DNA from: Mageeibacillus sp. UBA1243
Lineage (GTDB): Bacteria; Bacillota; Clostridia; UBA1212
DNA length: 19,985 nucleotides
Assembly: GCA_002308595.1 (NCBI GenBank)
Contig: DBWH01000001.1
Location: forward strand, 42,056 to 62,040
Direction: 5' to 3'
Within the stretch, counting starts at the first letter, position 1. Each line of letters begins with the position of its first letter. The notes beneath the pieces are model-generated. The model made no database searches, was not told the DNA's origin, and worked only from the letters and a program-made list of their open reading frames with translations. The position numbers and the translations under genes were made by a program. Of the stretch, positions 1 through 7,035 are shown piece after piece.

Positions 1-1186
1 TGAAGTTAAACTGCCAGCCGGAGCAGCCGTAGAGCTCCGAAAGGAGCCATTTTTTGCCCAGCTGTCTTGCTGCGGACTGGAGCTGCTTTGCCGCCCAGAA
101 AACGAATGCCCACTCCGTGAGATTGTCGATTCCCGGGACGCCCATGTGGCCGTAGAAGCGCATCAGAGAGCCGTTGGGCACGGTTTGGTTTGTAAGAGCG
201 TCCTCATGGAGCACATGGCCCGTAAAATCGATGCCGTTCTTTATGCACCAGTCGTTGATTGGGTCCGCAAACCGCTCGATGAAAAGATTATTGGCGAGGT
301 CAACATAGTCATGCTTCACCGCAAAGGATGTGTCAAAGTCCGGAGCCTTATAGAAGAGCTCCGGAAGAAGCCCTGTTGCATCGTAGCCGTATCTTTTTTT
401 GAATTCGTCAAAAAGGTCATCGGTCCAGCAGATGCTGCAGGTAAGGAGGCCGTTTTCGTCCCTTCTTGCATTGTCGAGGAGGTGTCCTCTGTGGGGCTCG
501 TCCGTGAAGATGCCCTTGATTTCCTTCCAGAGTTCCTCGCCCGCCCGCTTTTTGTACTGCTCGTGCGTGATCTCTATAAACTTTTCCGTGGCGGCCTTCA
601 TCATCGTGTCGATGTAAGTTGTGCCGTTAAAACCGCTCGAAGGTGCGTCGTAGACAACCGCAAAGCAAAGAATAAGCTGCTTTTGGCCGTCTTTTGCCTC
701 AAGCTTAAGCGCCCCGTCGTAGGGCCTGTATGAAACGAGCCTGTCGCTCTCTTTATCTATAATAGCCTCAAACTTGAAAAGAAGGTTTTCGGGGTCGGTC
801 TGCTTCTCCGGAAGCTGCTCGAAAAGCACCAGCGACTTCATTCTGTACTGCGGATCTCTCGTGACTATACCGCCCGCGCAGCCGCTCGGCCATCTGTCCT
901 CATCATAGAGCCACGACTCCATGCCGGTCTCTTTTCCGTACTCGGCAACCTTATTGCAAAGCTCAAACCACTCATCGCCAAGGTACTCCGTGATGAGCCC
1001 GGCCCTGCTGTGCATAAAGTAACCGCCAAAGCCCATCTCCTTGAGCACGTCAACCTGCCGCTTCAGCTCTTTTTCTTCAAGCTCTCCGTTCCAGGACCAG
1101 AACGGCTTTCCGCGAAATTCGCGACCCGGGTTTTTGAACTCTTTTTCAAGCGCTTCATAACCTCTGTTAAGTTTATCGTTGTTCAT
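1..1186 (-). CDS. GH106-like glycoside hydrolase (putative alpha-L-rhamnosidase), 5' part only
   Basis: An uninterrupted frame of 395 codons runs from ATG at 1186 off the left edge, so the C-terminal part is missing. GGAGG about seven bases upstream supports the start. Visible landmarks are KPFWSWNG at residues 27-34, GGYFMHSR (54-61), YDEDRWPSG (94-102), FTDEP with Glu230, and LLSELYG with Glu384. This series is characteristic of the GH106/GH106-like TIM-barrel glycosidases, many of which hydrolyse alpha-L-rhamnosides; Glu230 and Glu384 are candidate catalytic residues, by recollection of the family rather than alignment. No signal peptide is visible, so it probably acts on imported oligosaccharides in the cytoplasm. 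It has its own promoter and is separated from the microcompartment operon by terminators and a scar. Its location beside a deoxyhexose operon suggests it supplies L-rhamnose. Substrate is inferred; family membership is fairly secure. Confidence 0.75.
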   Translation of the reverse strand, partial: MNNDKLNRGYEALEKEFKNPGREFRGKPFWSWNGELEEKELKRQVDVLKEMGFGGYFMHSRAGLITEYLGDEWFELCNKVAEYGKETGMESWLYDEDRWPSGCAGGIVTRDPQYRMKSLVLFEQLPEKQTDPENLLFKFEAIIDKESDRLVSYRPYDGALKLEAKDGQKQLILCFAVVYDAPSSGFNGTTYIDTMMKAATEKFIEITHEQYKKRAGEELWKEIKGIFTDEPHRGHLLDNARRDENGLLTCSICWTDDLFDEFKKRYGYDATGLLPELFYKAPDFDTSFAVKHDYVDLANNLFIERFADPINDWCIKNGIDFTGHVLHEDALTNQTVPNGSLMRFYGHMGVPGIDNLTEWAFVFWAAKQLQSAARQLGKKWLLSELYGCSGWQFNF

Positions 1187-1201
1187 TTGTTACCCTCCGA
1201 A

Positions 1202-1217
1202 CGGGAAAAATATCCCG
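1202..1217 (-). other. Short hairpin in the glycosidase mRNA leader
   Basis: In the minus-strand transcript CGGGA and TCCCG can pair around a six-base loop, ending about eight bases before the GGAGG of the glycosidase. It may modulate access to the ribosome binding site. Only the pairing is seen; the role is inference. Confidence 0.3.
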
Positions 1218-1235
1218 CCTCCGGCAATTAAATCT

Positions 1236-1285
1236 GCCTTGTTTGATTATACTAAATTGGCAGTTTTTTTCAATAGAAACAAGGC
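1236..1285 (-). promoter_or_regulatory. Glycosidase promoter framed by a 9-bp inverted repeat
   Basis: On the minus strand there is a perfect TATAAT at 1251-1246 and TTGAAA at 1273-1268 with a 16-base spacer, a convincing housekeeping-sigma promoter about 60 bases upstream of the glycosidase ATG. A perfect inverted repeat, GCCTTGTTT at 1236-1244 and AAACAAGGC at 1277-1285, encloses it, one arm just downstream of the -10 and the other just upstream of the -35. Because the upstream arm would not be transcribed, this is better read as a two-site operator than as an RNA hairpin. The binding protein is unknown; the DeoR- and AraC-type regulators encoded in this window are candidates. Confidence 0.65.
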
Positions 1286-1382
1286 CGCGGAGACTGTTTA
1301 GAACAATCAGGAATCCACTGTAAGCCTTTTTGCATCACAACCCGTTTTTTCCACGCTTATAGCTTATGTGTTTGGTTAAGCT

Positions 1383-1516
1383 GCAGCCAAATTCGGTTGC
1401 AGTTTGAAAAAGCAACCAAATTCGGTTGCTATTTTAATAATCAACCAAAATCGGTTGCTTTTTGGAATATCAACCAAAATCGGTTGCTTTTTGGAATATC
1501 AACCAAAATAAGTACA
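1383..1516. repeat. Tandem 29-bp array of short palindromes
   Basis: Units start at 1383, 1412, 1441, 1470 and 1499, exactly 29 bp apart. Each begins with an 18-base palindrome of the form GCAACCAAATTCGGTTGC (copies 1-2) or TCAACCAAAATCGGTTGC (copies 3-4), followed by an AT-rich 11-base filler; the first copy has one substitution in its left arm and the fifth loses its right arm. Copies 3 and 4 are identical over the full 29 bases. The array sits between the glycosidase promoter and an AT-rich gene remnant. It could be a multimerised operator, a plasmid-like iteron array, or a repetitive genomic element. Open frames through it translate to repetitive peptides and are not believed to be genes. 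Confidence 0.85.
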
Positions 1517-1569
1517 AAAATCAAATCTTACAGTTTTTTATTGCTGATTATTCTCAAGCCAACAAGCAT

Positions 1570-1854
1570 ACTGATAAAAAAATATTCGAATTCTCATTTA
1601 AAGAGAAATCGACAAACGAATCAGAAAACCATGCCGGCGAAATGATTGGCATGTTGGAAAGAACCATAACAGCCATTTTGCTCCTCTGCAATCAGTTTGC
1701 GGCAGTTGGACTTGTTATAACGGCAAAAAGCATTGCACGTTTCAAACAGATGGAAAATAAAGAATTTGCCGAGCGATACTTAATCGGTACGCTTCTCAGC
1801 CTTTCTGTGCCGATGATTCTTACGATTGTTTTCAAATCTATTTTTTTATTGTAA
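1570..1854 (+). pseudogene. C-terminal remnant of a DUF3307-like membrane protein
   Basis: The frame that ends with TAA at 1852-1854 encodes, in its last 70 or so residues, GEMIGMLERT, a hydrophobic segment, then AKSIARFKQMENKEFAERYL, IGTLLS and a second hydrophobic segment. From memory this matches the C-terminal membrane end of DUF3307-type proteins, a family of unknown function frequent in accessory DNA. Upstream in the same frame the coding signal dissolves into the palindrome array, so the N-terminal cytoplasmic domain is missing and no plausible ribosome binding site and start are seen. Base composition is clearly more AT-rich than the flanking operon. I read it as a decayed insertion; the exact left limit is uncertain, and the family call is moderate. 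Confidence 0.45.
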
Positions 1855-1906
1855 CCAGCACAAGGAAACAGACTTGTTACAATGTATTCAATACACGGTA
1901 CCCATT

Positions 1907-1933
1907 GCGGAGTCAAATCGGCTCCGCCTTTTT
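1907..1933 (+). terminator. Hairpin plus T-run after the DUF3307-like remnant
   Basis: GCGGAG (1907-1912) pairs with CTCCGC (1922-1927) around a nine-base loop and is followed by five T residues. It looks like a factor-independent terminator reading rightward, probably that of the remnant gene. Confidence 0.5.
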
Positions 1934-1965
1934 AAAAAAAACCGTTATTATTTCGACCGCTTTTC

Positions 1966-2007
1966 AAAAAAAACTCCGCGGCCGGTTTGGTTCAACCCGG
2001 TGCGGAG
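1966..2007 (-). terminator. Strong terminator of the microcompartment operon
   Basis: In the minus-strand transcript GCTCCGC (2008-2002) pairs with GCGGAG (1979-1974); inner ACCGGGTT/AACC-type complementarity extends the stem. Eight U residues follow directly (A-run at 1966-1973 on the plus strand). It lies about 120 bases past the stop of the iron-type alcohol dehydrogenase and is the best candidate for the 3' end of the operon. Confidence 0.75.
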
Positions 2008-2023
2008 CTGAGGGGAGCTCGCG

Positions 2024-2109
2024 AAAAACAAGCCGCCACTAATCGTCGCAGACTCCTTGTGTGCTCTCAGAGAGAACTTTGAACCTGTCAGATTATTTTG
2101 GCGGCTTGT
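2024..2109 (-). terminator. Long stem-loop with U-run just past the operon
   Basis: A perfect 11-base inverted repeat, ACAAGCCGCCA at 2028-2038 and TGGCGGCTTGT at 2099-2109, encloses 60 bases. In the minus-strand RNA the second arm runs into five U residues (2028-2024). Inside, TAATC/GATTA (2040-2044 with 2091-2095) and a CTCTC/GAGAG pairing can extend the structure. It starts 20 bases after the last operon gene. It may be a first terminator in tandem with the one at 1966-2007, or a structured 3' RNA. Confidence 0.5.
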
Positions 2110-2129
2110 GTAAAGAACCGAAAATAACT

Positions 2130-3257
2130 TCAGCCCATTATTTTATCAAGGATTTTGCCGATTTGCCCCGCGTCAGGCTGGACGGGGTTTGCGGGCGTGC
2201 ATCCGTCTTTCAGCACGGAGTCTATGATGCCCGCCCTTCTCTCGCGAAGGTCCGCGGCATTGACGCCAAGCTGCATGAGCGTGCGCGGAACGCCGACCTT
2301 GTTCCTCAGGTCCTCAATCTCTCTTACGAGGTACTGGACGCTGAGCCTTGTGCCGGCTGCCGGGAGACCGATGATGCGGGCCGCTTCGGCATATTTCAGC
2401 GCGGCTTTGGACTTGTCGGCTCCGAAAGGAACGTCGAGGCCCGCGTTGAATGCGATGACGTGCGTGAGCGCGATTGCATTGGCTTCACCGTGCGGGATTT
2501 TAAATGCTGCGCCGAGCGCGTGTGCGATGCTGTGGCAGATGCCGAGACCGGCATGGTTGAAGGCAAGACCGGCAAGGTATGAAGCCATCATCATATTTTC
2601 CCTTGCTGCATCGGAATCACCGTGGATGTAAGCCTCATAGAGGTTGCCGAACGCGAGTCTCAGCGCTTTTTCGGCATATGCGTCGCTTATCGCATTGGCG
2701 CCTTCCGCAACGTAAGCTTCGAGCGCGTGTGTTATAACGTCCATTCCGGTGAAGGCAGTGACTGTCTTCGGAACGGTTTTTGTCAGAGTATAGTCGAGGA
2801 TTGCCATGTCGGGGACGATTCTGTCGTCGGCAATCGGGATTTTTCTTCCCGCGGCAACGTCTTTAATAACAGTGTAATTTGTGACCTCGGAACCTGTGCC
2901 GGCTGTTGTCGGTATCGCGACGAAGAAAAGCTTTCTGTCCTTGCCGCCAAGGACGAGAACGACTGCCTTAACGGTGTCTATCGCGCTGCCGCCGCCGATT
3001 GCTACAACCACTTCGGCGTTGATGCTCTCAACGAACTTGCAGGTTTCAGCAACCTGTTCGAGAGTCGGGTCCGGCTCAATCTTGTCGTAAATCGCTTCCC
3101 TGCCGCAGCCAACGAGTCCGGCGGCCGATTCTGCGATACCAGTCTTGAGCATGATAGGATCCGTTACGATTGCGACGCGCTTTCCGTTGAACGCGGCAAG
3201 TGCATCGATCGATCCCGCACCGAAATATAAATTGGAGTTCAATGTCAGTTTTTCCAT
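2130..3257 (-). CDS. Iron-containing alcohol dehydrogenase (PduQ/FucO-like)
   Basis: A 375-residue group III (iron-type) alcohol dehydrogenase, the usual length for the family. The NAD(P)-binding motif GGGSAIDTVKA is at residues 88-98 and PTTAGTGSEVT at 116-126. The metal ligands expected from E. coli FucO are all present with correct spacing: Asp173, His177, His242 and His256. Such enzymes reduce propanal to 1-propanol (PduQ) or lactaldehyde to 1,2-propanediol (FucO) with NADH; both reactions fit this operon and the sequence does not decide. No shell-targeting peptide is seen, unlike the other alcohol dehydrogenase of the operon, so it may work outside the compartment. It is the last gene of the operon, 69 bases after the DeoR-type gene, with GGAGAAG about six bases before the ATG. 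Confidence 0.9.
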   Translation of the reverse strand: MEKLTLNSNLYFGAGSIDALAAFNGKRVAIVTDPIMLKTGIAESAAGLVGCGREAIYDKIEPDPTLEQVAETCKFVESINAEVVVAIGGGSAIDTVKAVVLVLGGKDRKLFFVAIPTTAGTGSEVTNYTVIKDVAAGRKIPIADDRIVPDMAILDYTLTKTVPKTVTAFTGMDVITHALEAYVAEGANAISDAYAEKALRLAFGNLYEAYIHGDSDAARENMMMASYLAGLAFNHAGLGICHSIAHALGAAFKIPHGEANAIALTHVIAFNAGLDVPFGADKSKAALKYAEAARIIGLPAAGTRLSVQYLVREIEDLRNKVGVPRTLMQLGVNAADLRERRAGIIDSVLKDGCTPANPVQPDAGQIGKILDKIMG

Positions 3258-3326
3258 AGGTCTTCTCCGAATCAGCGCCCTTCAGTGCCGATTTATCATT
3301 TGTTACCCGCCTTTAAATCATTGGCG

Positions 3327-4100
3327 TCAGGAATCTGCCGGGAAATAAAGCCCGATTCCCATCTCATCAAGATAATTCTTCCACTCGCGGCCGGGGTTTC
3401 CGTCGGTCACTATCATGTCCACACCGCTTATCCCGCAAATTTCAACCAGCGATACCCTGTCGAACTTGGTGCTGTCCGCTGCGAGTATCTTTCTTTTTGC
3501 AGACGCCAATATGGTCTTCTTGACCTCGGCATCCGCGTCGCTGATATCGGTTATCAGGCCGGTGGTCCTGTCAACGCCCTTGCACGAGAAGATCGCGTAG
3601 TCGACGTGGAAGGATTTGATTGCCTCAACGGTTCTTGCCCCGACAAAAGCGTAGCCGCCCTCTTTCAGGAGCCCGCCCGTGGCGAAAACACGCCAAGACG
3701 GTTTGTCGGATATTTCGCATACGATTTCTGCGGAGTTTGTAATTACCGTGAGGTTCTTTTTGACTTTCAGAGCTTTGACGACAAAGAGTGCCGTTGAGCT
3801 TCCGTCCATCATGATATTGGCGTTGTCAGGGATGAGTTTTTCCATCACGCCGGCAATCGCCTGCTTCTGCTCGACGTTCGACAGCTTTCTCACCGAATAC
3901 GGCAGGTCAACGTTCGAATTCTCCGCAAGGACCGCACCGCCGTAGATTCTCTGCGCCACTCCTTCATTCTCAAGCTTCACAAGGTCGCGGCGCACCGTTT
4001 CCTCTGTCACGTCGAAAAACGCGGCCAGATCGGCAACGATGACCTTTTTTTCCTTTTGAAGTTGATCTTTTATGTATTGCAGTCTCTCTATGGCAAGCAT
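3327..4100 (-). CDS. DeoR/GlpR-family transcriptional regulator
   Basis: 257 residues, typical of the family. Residues 3-58 form the winged helix-turn-helix, with ADLAAFFDVTEETVRRDL at 23-40 matching the DeoR recognition region. The C-terminal sugar-phosphate-isomerase-like effector domain shows DGSSTALFV, ITNSAEIV and FATGGLLKEGGYAFVG. DeoR-type repressors sense phosphorylated sugars; here a ketose-1-phosphate such as rhamnulose- or fuculose-1-phosphate, or DHAP, would be a logical effector (inference). The gene begins 17 bases after the stop of pduT and lacks a recognisable ribosome binding site, so it is probably translated by coupling. Placed inside the operon between shell and alcohol dehydrogenase genes, it is likely an autoregulator of the operon or of linked sugar genes. 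Confidence 0.88.
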   Translation of the reverse strand: MLAIERLQYIKDQLQKEKKVIVADLAAFFDVTEETVRRDLVKLENEGVAQRIYGGAVLAENSNVDLPYSVRKLSNVEQKQAIAGVMEKLIPDNANIMMDGSSTALFVVKALKVKKNLTVITNSAEIVCEISDKPSWRVFATGGLLKEGGYAFVGARTVEAIKSFHVDYAIFSCKGVDRTTGLITDISDADAEVKKTILASAKRKILAADSTKFDRVSLVEICGISGVDMIVTDGNPGREWKNYLDEMGIGLYFPADS

Positions 4101-4117
4101 AATTGCGGAATCAGGTG

Positions 4118-4666
4118 TCAGAGCAGGGTATCCCAGAGCTTCTTGTCGGGTCTCGGTATGATTGCACTGTCAAGGCCCATGCCTGTAGGTCCTACAGCGG
4201 CAAGCGCTTTCTCAACAGCGGCTGTCACGGCGGCAACGTCTCCCGTGAGGAGTACGAATGCTTTTCCGGAGAGACCTCTTGCAAGTCTGAGCTCTATGAG
4301 CTGTACTTCGGCTGTCTTGGCTGCAACATCAGCTGCAACGATTGCACCGGCAACCGAGAATGTCTCGATCATTCCGAGTGCTTCGGGATCGCTTACCTCG
4401 GACGCTCCGTAGATTGCCGTGAAAATCGTCTCGTGCGGATTGCCGAGTACGAAGCTGTCAACAAGCATCTCCGGGTAAGTCGTTGTGGCTGCCTCAACTG
4501 CGGCTTTCACTGCTCCCAATCTTCCGGCACAAAGAATAATATATTTTCCGGGGCAAACAGGATGTGCTTCAAGCACTTCAACATCGGCTGCTTTGATGAG
4601 GACATCAGCTGCTTTAAGTCCCGTGGAAATTGTTCTGTATTCGATTAAACCAATCGCTTTGCTCAT
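4118..4666 (-). CDS. pduT: Microcompartment shell protein PduT (tandem BMC domains, Fe-S pore)
   Basis: 182 residues containing two BMC domains in tandem (about 1-90 and 95-182), so three chains form one pseudohexameric tile. The N-terminal MSKAIGLIE and the end IIPRPDKKLW follow PduT. Cys38 in PVCPGKY corresponds to the cysteine that, in Citrobacter PduT, holds a [4Fe-4S] cluster at the trimer axis, so this tile should carry electrons across the shell rather than metabolites. It lies 16 bases after pduS, whose product is its expected electron partner. It is the only tandem-BMC trimer in the operon; no PduB-like gated trimer is present. A good GGAG site precedes the ATG. Confidence 0.92.
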   Translation of the reverse strand: MSKAIGLIEYRTISTGLKAADVLIKAADVEVLEAHPVCPGKYIILCAGRLGAVKAAVEAATTTYPEMLVDSFVLGNPHETIFTAIYGASEVSDPEALGMIETFSVAGAIVAADVAAKTAEVQLIELRLARGLSGKAFVLLTGDVAAVTAAVEKALAAVGPTGMGLDSAIIPRPDKKLWDTLL

Positions 4667-4682
4667 TTCCGCTTCTCCGTTT

Positions 4683-6011
4683 TCACGTTCTCAACATAAT
4701 GTATTTGTCAGTAACTTCCGTAACTGTTCCGTCCGCAGGTGCATGCAGGCAAACGCCAAGGGCATTCGCGGGCGAAGCAGCAATAAGCTGACCTTTGGTT
4801 ACTCTGTCTCCGACGGCAACGCCGGGTGCGCAGGGCACGCCAATGTGCTGTCCGAGCATAACCTTAAGATTTGCAAACTTGCGTTCTGTCTCGTCAAGAG
4901 GTGCGGGACCGTCGTACTGTGAAAGTCCCAGTCTCGCGGTGAGACGCTCTTTAGATACGAGTCTGTGAGGTCTCTGAGCCGTTACAGGTTTGACTTCAAC
5001 CTGGCCTGCCATTGCGACACCGTTCTTTCTGAGGCCCGACTTGTAGACCGAAATGAGTGTTCTCGGGTTGAGACCCTGGTTGCACGCATACATTTCGCAT
5101 ACACCGCAGCCGCAGCAGTAGAGAGTGTCGAGGAACGGCTTAACGTTGTCGGTCTTGAGGCTCACACCTGAGTTCATAAAGTCTGCAGGTGATATCGGAT
5201 GTCCGAGAAGATGTCTCGGGCAGAGCGCGGAGCACATCATACAGTCGCAGCAGACCGCTTTTGCCCTTGCAAACTGGAGTTTGACGTGAGGGGTGAGCGA
5301 ATTGGCGACATAAGAGCCCGGTTTCAGAAGAATGACACCGCTTGTCGTCTTCGTGACAACGTCTGTCGGATGGGCAAGTTTACCCATCATCGGACCGCCT
5401 GAGAGATATACGGGATCGGGAATTGTCTGACCGCCCGCAAGATCAACAAGCTCCTTGAAAGTCACGCCGATCGGCACTTTAAGTGTGACAGGATTTTTTA
5501 CCTCACCGCAAACAGTGACATATTTTTCCATAACCGGTTTTTCTTCGCGGATTGCTCTGTAAATGTTGAGCATCGTCTCCACGTTGTAAACCACGCATCC
5601 GACCGCAATCGGAATGCTTCCGGGGGGAACCACCCTGCCCGTTGTCTCGTAAATCGTGACAACTTCGTCTCCTGCGGGATAAACCTCAGGGAGAAAACCA
5701 ATCTTGATTCTTTTGAAAGAAGAGAGGTTTGCCTTAATTGCTTCAACAGCTGATGCGTAAGAAGGTTTGATGGCGATGATGACATCCTTTGCTTCGAGAG
5801 CCTCGGCAACTTCTTCAAGCGCCGTCATGATCTCGTAAGCGTACTTCTGCATGACCTGTCTGTGCAGCTTAAGGAGGGGCTCGCACTCGGCACAGTTAAG
5901 AATAACGGTGTCGGCAGCTTTGTTAAGCTTTGCGTAGGACGGGAATCCGGCTCCTCCGCATCCGACTATGCCATTGTTGCGTAATATTTCATTAAGCCTC
6001 GCAAGTTCCAT
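4683..6011 (-). CDS. pduS: PduS, RnfC-like flavo/iron-sulfur electron-transfer protein
   Basis: 442 residues, usual PduS length. Residues 1-160 form the RnfC/NuoF-like NADH- and FMN-binding part, with GIVGCGGAGFPSYAKL at 14-29 and NCAECEPLL at 39-47. A SLBB-like segment follows (165-215). Two cysteine motifs give two [4Fe-4S] sites: C254-x2-C257-x2-C260-x3-C264-P and C299-x2-C302-x2-C305-x4-C310. The C-terminal 70 residues resemble a barrel-sandwich domain. In Pdu systems PduS is proposed to oxidise NADH and pass electrons through PduT; that role suits a compartment needing NAD+ for PduP. In cobalamin systems PduS also reduces the cofactor, which cannot be needed here because the dehydratase is a glycyl radical enzyme. 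The ribosome binding site is weak. Confidence 0.92.
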   Translation of the reverse strand: MELARLNEILRNNGIVGCGGAGFPSYAKLNKAADTVILNCAECEPLLKLHRQVMQKYAYEIMTALEEVAEALEAKDVIIAIKPSYASAVEAIKANLSSFKRIKIGFLPEVYPAGDEVVTIYETTGRVVPPGSIPIAVGCVVYNVETMLNIYRAIREEKPVMEKYVTVCGEVKNPVTLKVPIGVTFKELVDLAGGQTIPDPVYLSGGPMMGKLAHPTDVVTKTTSGVILLKPGSYVANSLTPHVKLQFARAKAVCCDCMMCSALCPRHLLGHPISPADFMNSGVSLKTDNVKPFLDTLYCCGCGVCEMYACNQGLNPRTLISVYKSGLRKNGVAMAGQVEVKPVTAQRPHRLVSKERLTARLGLSQYDGPAPLDETERKFANLKVMLGQHIGVPCAPGVAVGDRVTKGQLIAASPANALGVCLHAPADGTVTEVTDKYIMLRT

Positions 6012-6083
6012 AATAAAAGTTACTCACACGTTACCTTTTTGGAAGGTACCTTTTCAAAATAATTTTTCTGTTTACCGGTCCAA

Positions 6084-6347
6084 TCACTCAAGACCGATAC
6101 TGTCGTCGACAATACCCACTATAGCGGCGTCGATGGGGCAATTGACAAGACCGCAACCGATCCTTGCCGCGCTGCCTTCAGCGACCAGCACTATCTCGCC
6201 GATACCGGCTCCGACGTTGTCGATGGCAACAATTCTTTTCTTATCGGCCATGCTTTCCATAGGCTCGATAATCATGAATTTGTTTCCCACCAGATTTTCG
6301 TTTTTTCTTGTGGCAACTACGCTGCCGACTACTTTTCCTACAAGCAT
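6084..6347 (-). CDS. pduN: Microcompartment vertex protein, EutN/CcmL/PduN family
   Basis: 87 residues covering one complete EutN/CcmL (BMC-P) domain: MLVGKVVGSVVATRKNE at the start, then KKRIVAIDNVGAGIGEIVLV and the terminal IDAAIVGIVDDS. These proteins form pentamers that close the twelve vertices of the shell. The Gly-rich turn DNVGAGIGE is the family hallmark. It is the only pentamer gene in the window, so it should cap all vertices. AGGTGG lies five bases before the ATG. It sits between pduL and pduS, the same order as in Clostridium GRM loci. Confidence 0.95.
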   Translation of the reverse strand: MLVGKVVGSVVATRKNENLVGNKFMIIEPMESMADKKRIVAIDNVGAGIGEIVLVAEGSAARIGCGLVNCPIDAAIVGIVDDSIGLE

Positions 6348-6399
6348 AACCCACCTGCTGTAAGCGTCCCCCGGGCCGCCAACGGGCCCGCGGAAACAC

Positions 6400-7035
6400 T
6401 TATTTTACTATCATGCCGATATCGCCTGTCTTGATCTTTGACGCATTGGCTTCATCGGTGTCGATGTGCATCTCGAGCGAGAAGGAGGGATCAACGCGGA
6501 TTGAAACGTTGTTGAAGATTGTTCCTCTCTCGTTATTGAATTTCACCGAAACCACGTCGCCCTGCTTTACGCCTGCAAGTTCGGCATCCCTTGGCGTCAT
6601 GTGAATGTGACGCTCTGCGATGATGCATCCCTCGTCAAGATAAATAACGCCTTTCGGGCCGACAACGGCAATGGACGCGCTGCCGTCAAGCTTTCCCGAA
6701 AGCCTTATAGGGGCCTTGATTCCGAGCTTAATGGCGTCCGTCTGTGAAATTTCAACCTGCGATCTGCTTCTGCAAGGTCCGAGGACTCTGACATTCTCGA
6801 TAGCCCTGAGTTTCACGCCAACGATGGTCACAAGCTCGTTCGAAGCGAACTGTCCGCCCATAAGATCTTTCTTCTTTGTGAGCTGATATCCTTCTCCGAA
6901 AAGCTGCTCCACATGCTCCTGGGTGAGGTGGATGTGCCTTGCCGACACTCCAACAGGTACCGCGAATCCGTTGTCGGATTTCTCGCCAAGCACTGCAAGC
7001 ACTGCCCTTGTGATTTCTTCTATTGACTGATCCAT
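6400..7035 (-). CDS. pduL: Phosphate propanoyltransferase PduL
   Basis: 211 residues. Converts propionyl-CoA plus phosphate to propionyl-phosphate and recycles CoA inside the compartment. Two PduL domains are seen: the first with VGVSARHIHLT (His34, His36), the second with AERHIHMTPRDAE (His143, His145), and His190 in EMHIDTDEAN; these histidines match the zinc ligands of known PduL structures. The N terminus SIEEITRAVLAVL (4-16) is an encapsulation peptide that fits the pattern shared by four other proteins of the operon. No propionate kinase follows, so propionyl-phosphate must be turned into ATP by a kinase encoded elsewhere. It is preceded by a 155-base structured gap instead of the short spacers typical of this operon. 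Confidence 0.95.
   Translation of the reverse strand: MDQSIEEITRAVLAVLGEKSDNGFAVPVGVSARHIHLTQEHVEQLFGEGYQLTKKKDLMGGQFASNELVTIVGVKLRAIENVRVLGPCRSRSQVEISQTDAIKLGIKAPIRLSGKLDGSASIAVVGPKGVIYLDEGCIIAERHIHMTPRDAELAGVKQGDVVSVKFNNERGTIFNNVSIRVDPSFSLEMHIDTDEANASKIKTGDIGMIVK

Noticed and set aside
1383..1516. CRISPR array
   Set aside because: The conserved 18-base block is followed by only 11 bases that are similar or identical between copies, so there are no unique spacers, and no cas genes are nearby.
1397..1645. Plus-strand open frames running through the palindrome array
   Set aside because: They translate the repeat into repetitive peptides of the type NQNRLLFGIS, have no ribosome binding site and no recognisable domain.
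2040..2098. Glycine-riboswitch-like segment (CTCTCAGAGAG) inside the long stem-loop
   Set aside because: The other conserved riboswitch elements are missing and the position after the last operon gene is wrong for a cis regulator of it.
2061..3230. Long plus-strand open frames opposite the iron-type alcohol dehydrogenase
   Set aside because: They are antisense shadows of a gene with clear motifs, have no family signature and no supporting start sites; the same applies to the many others opposite the operon.
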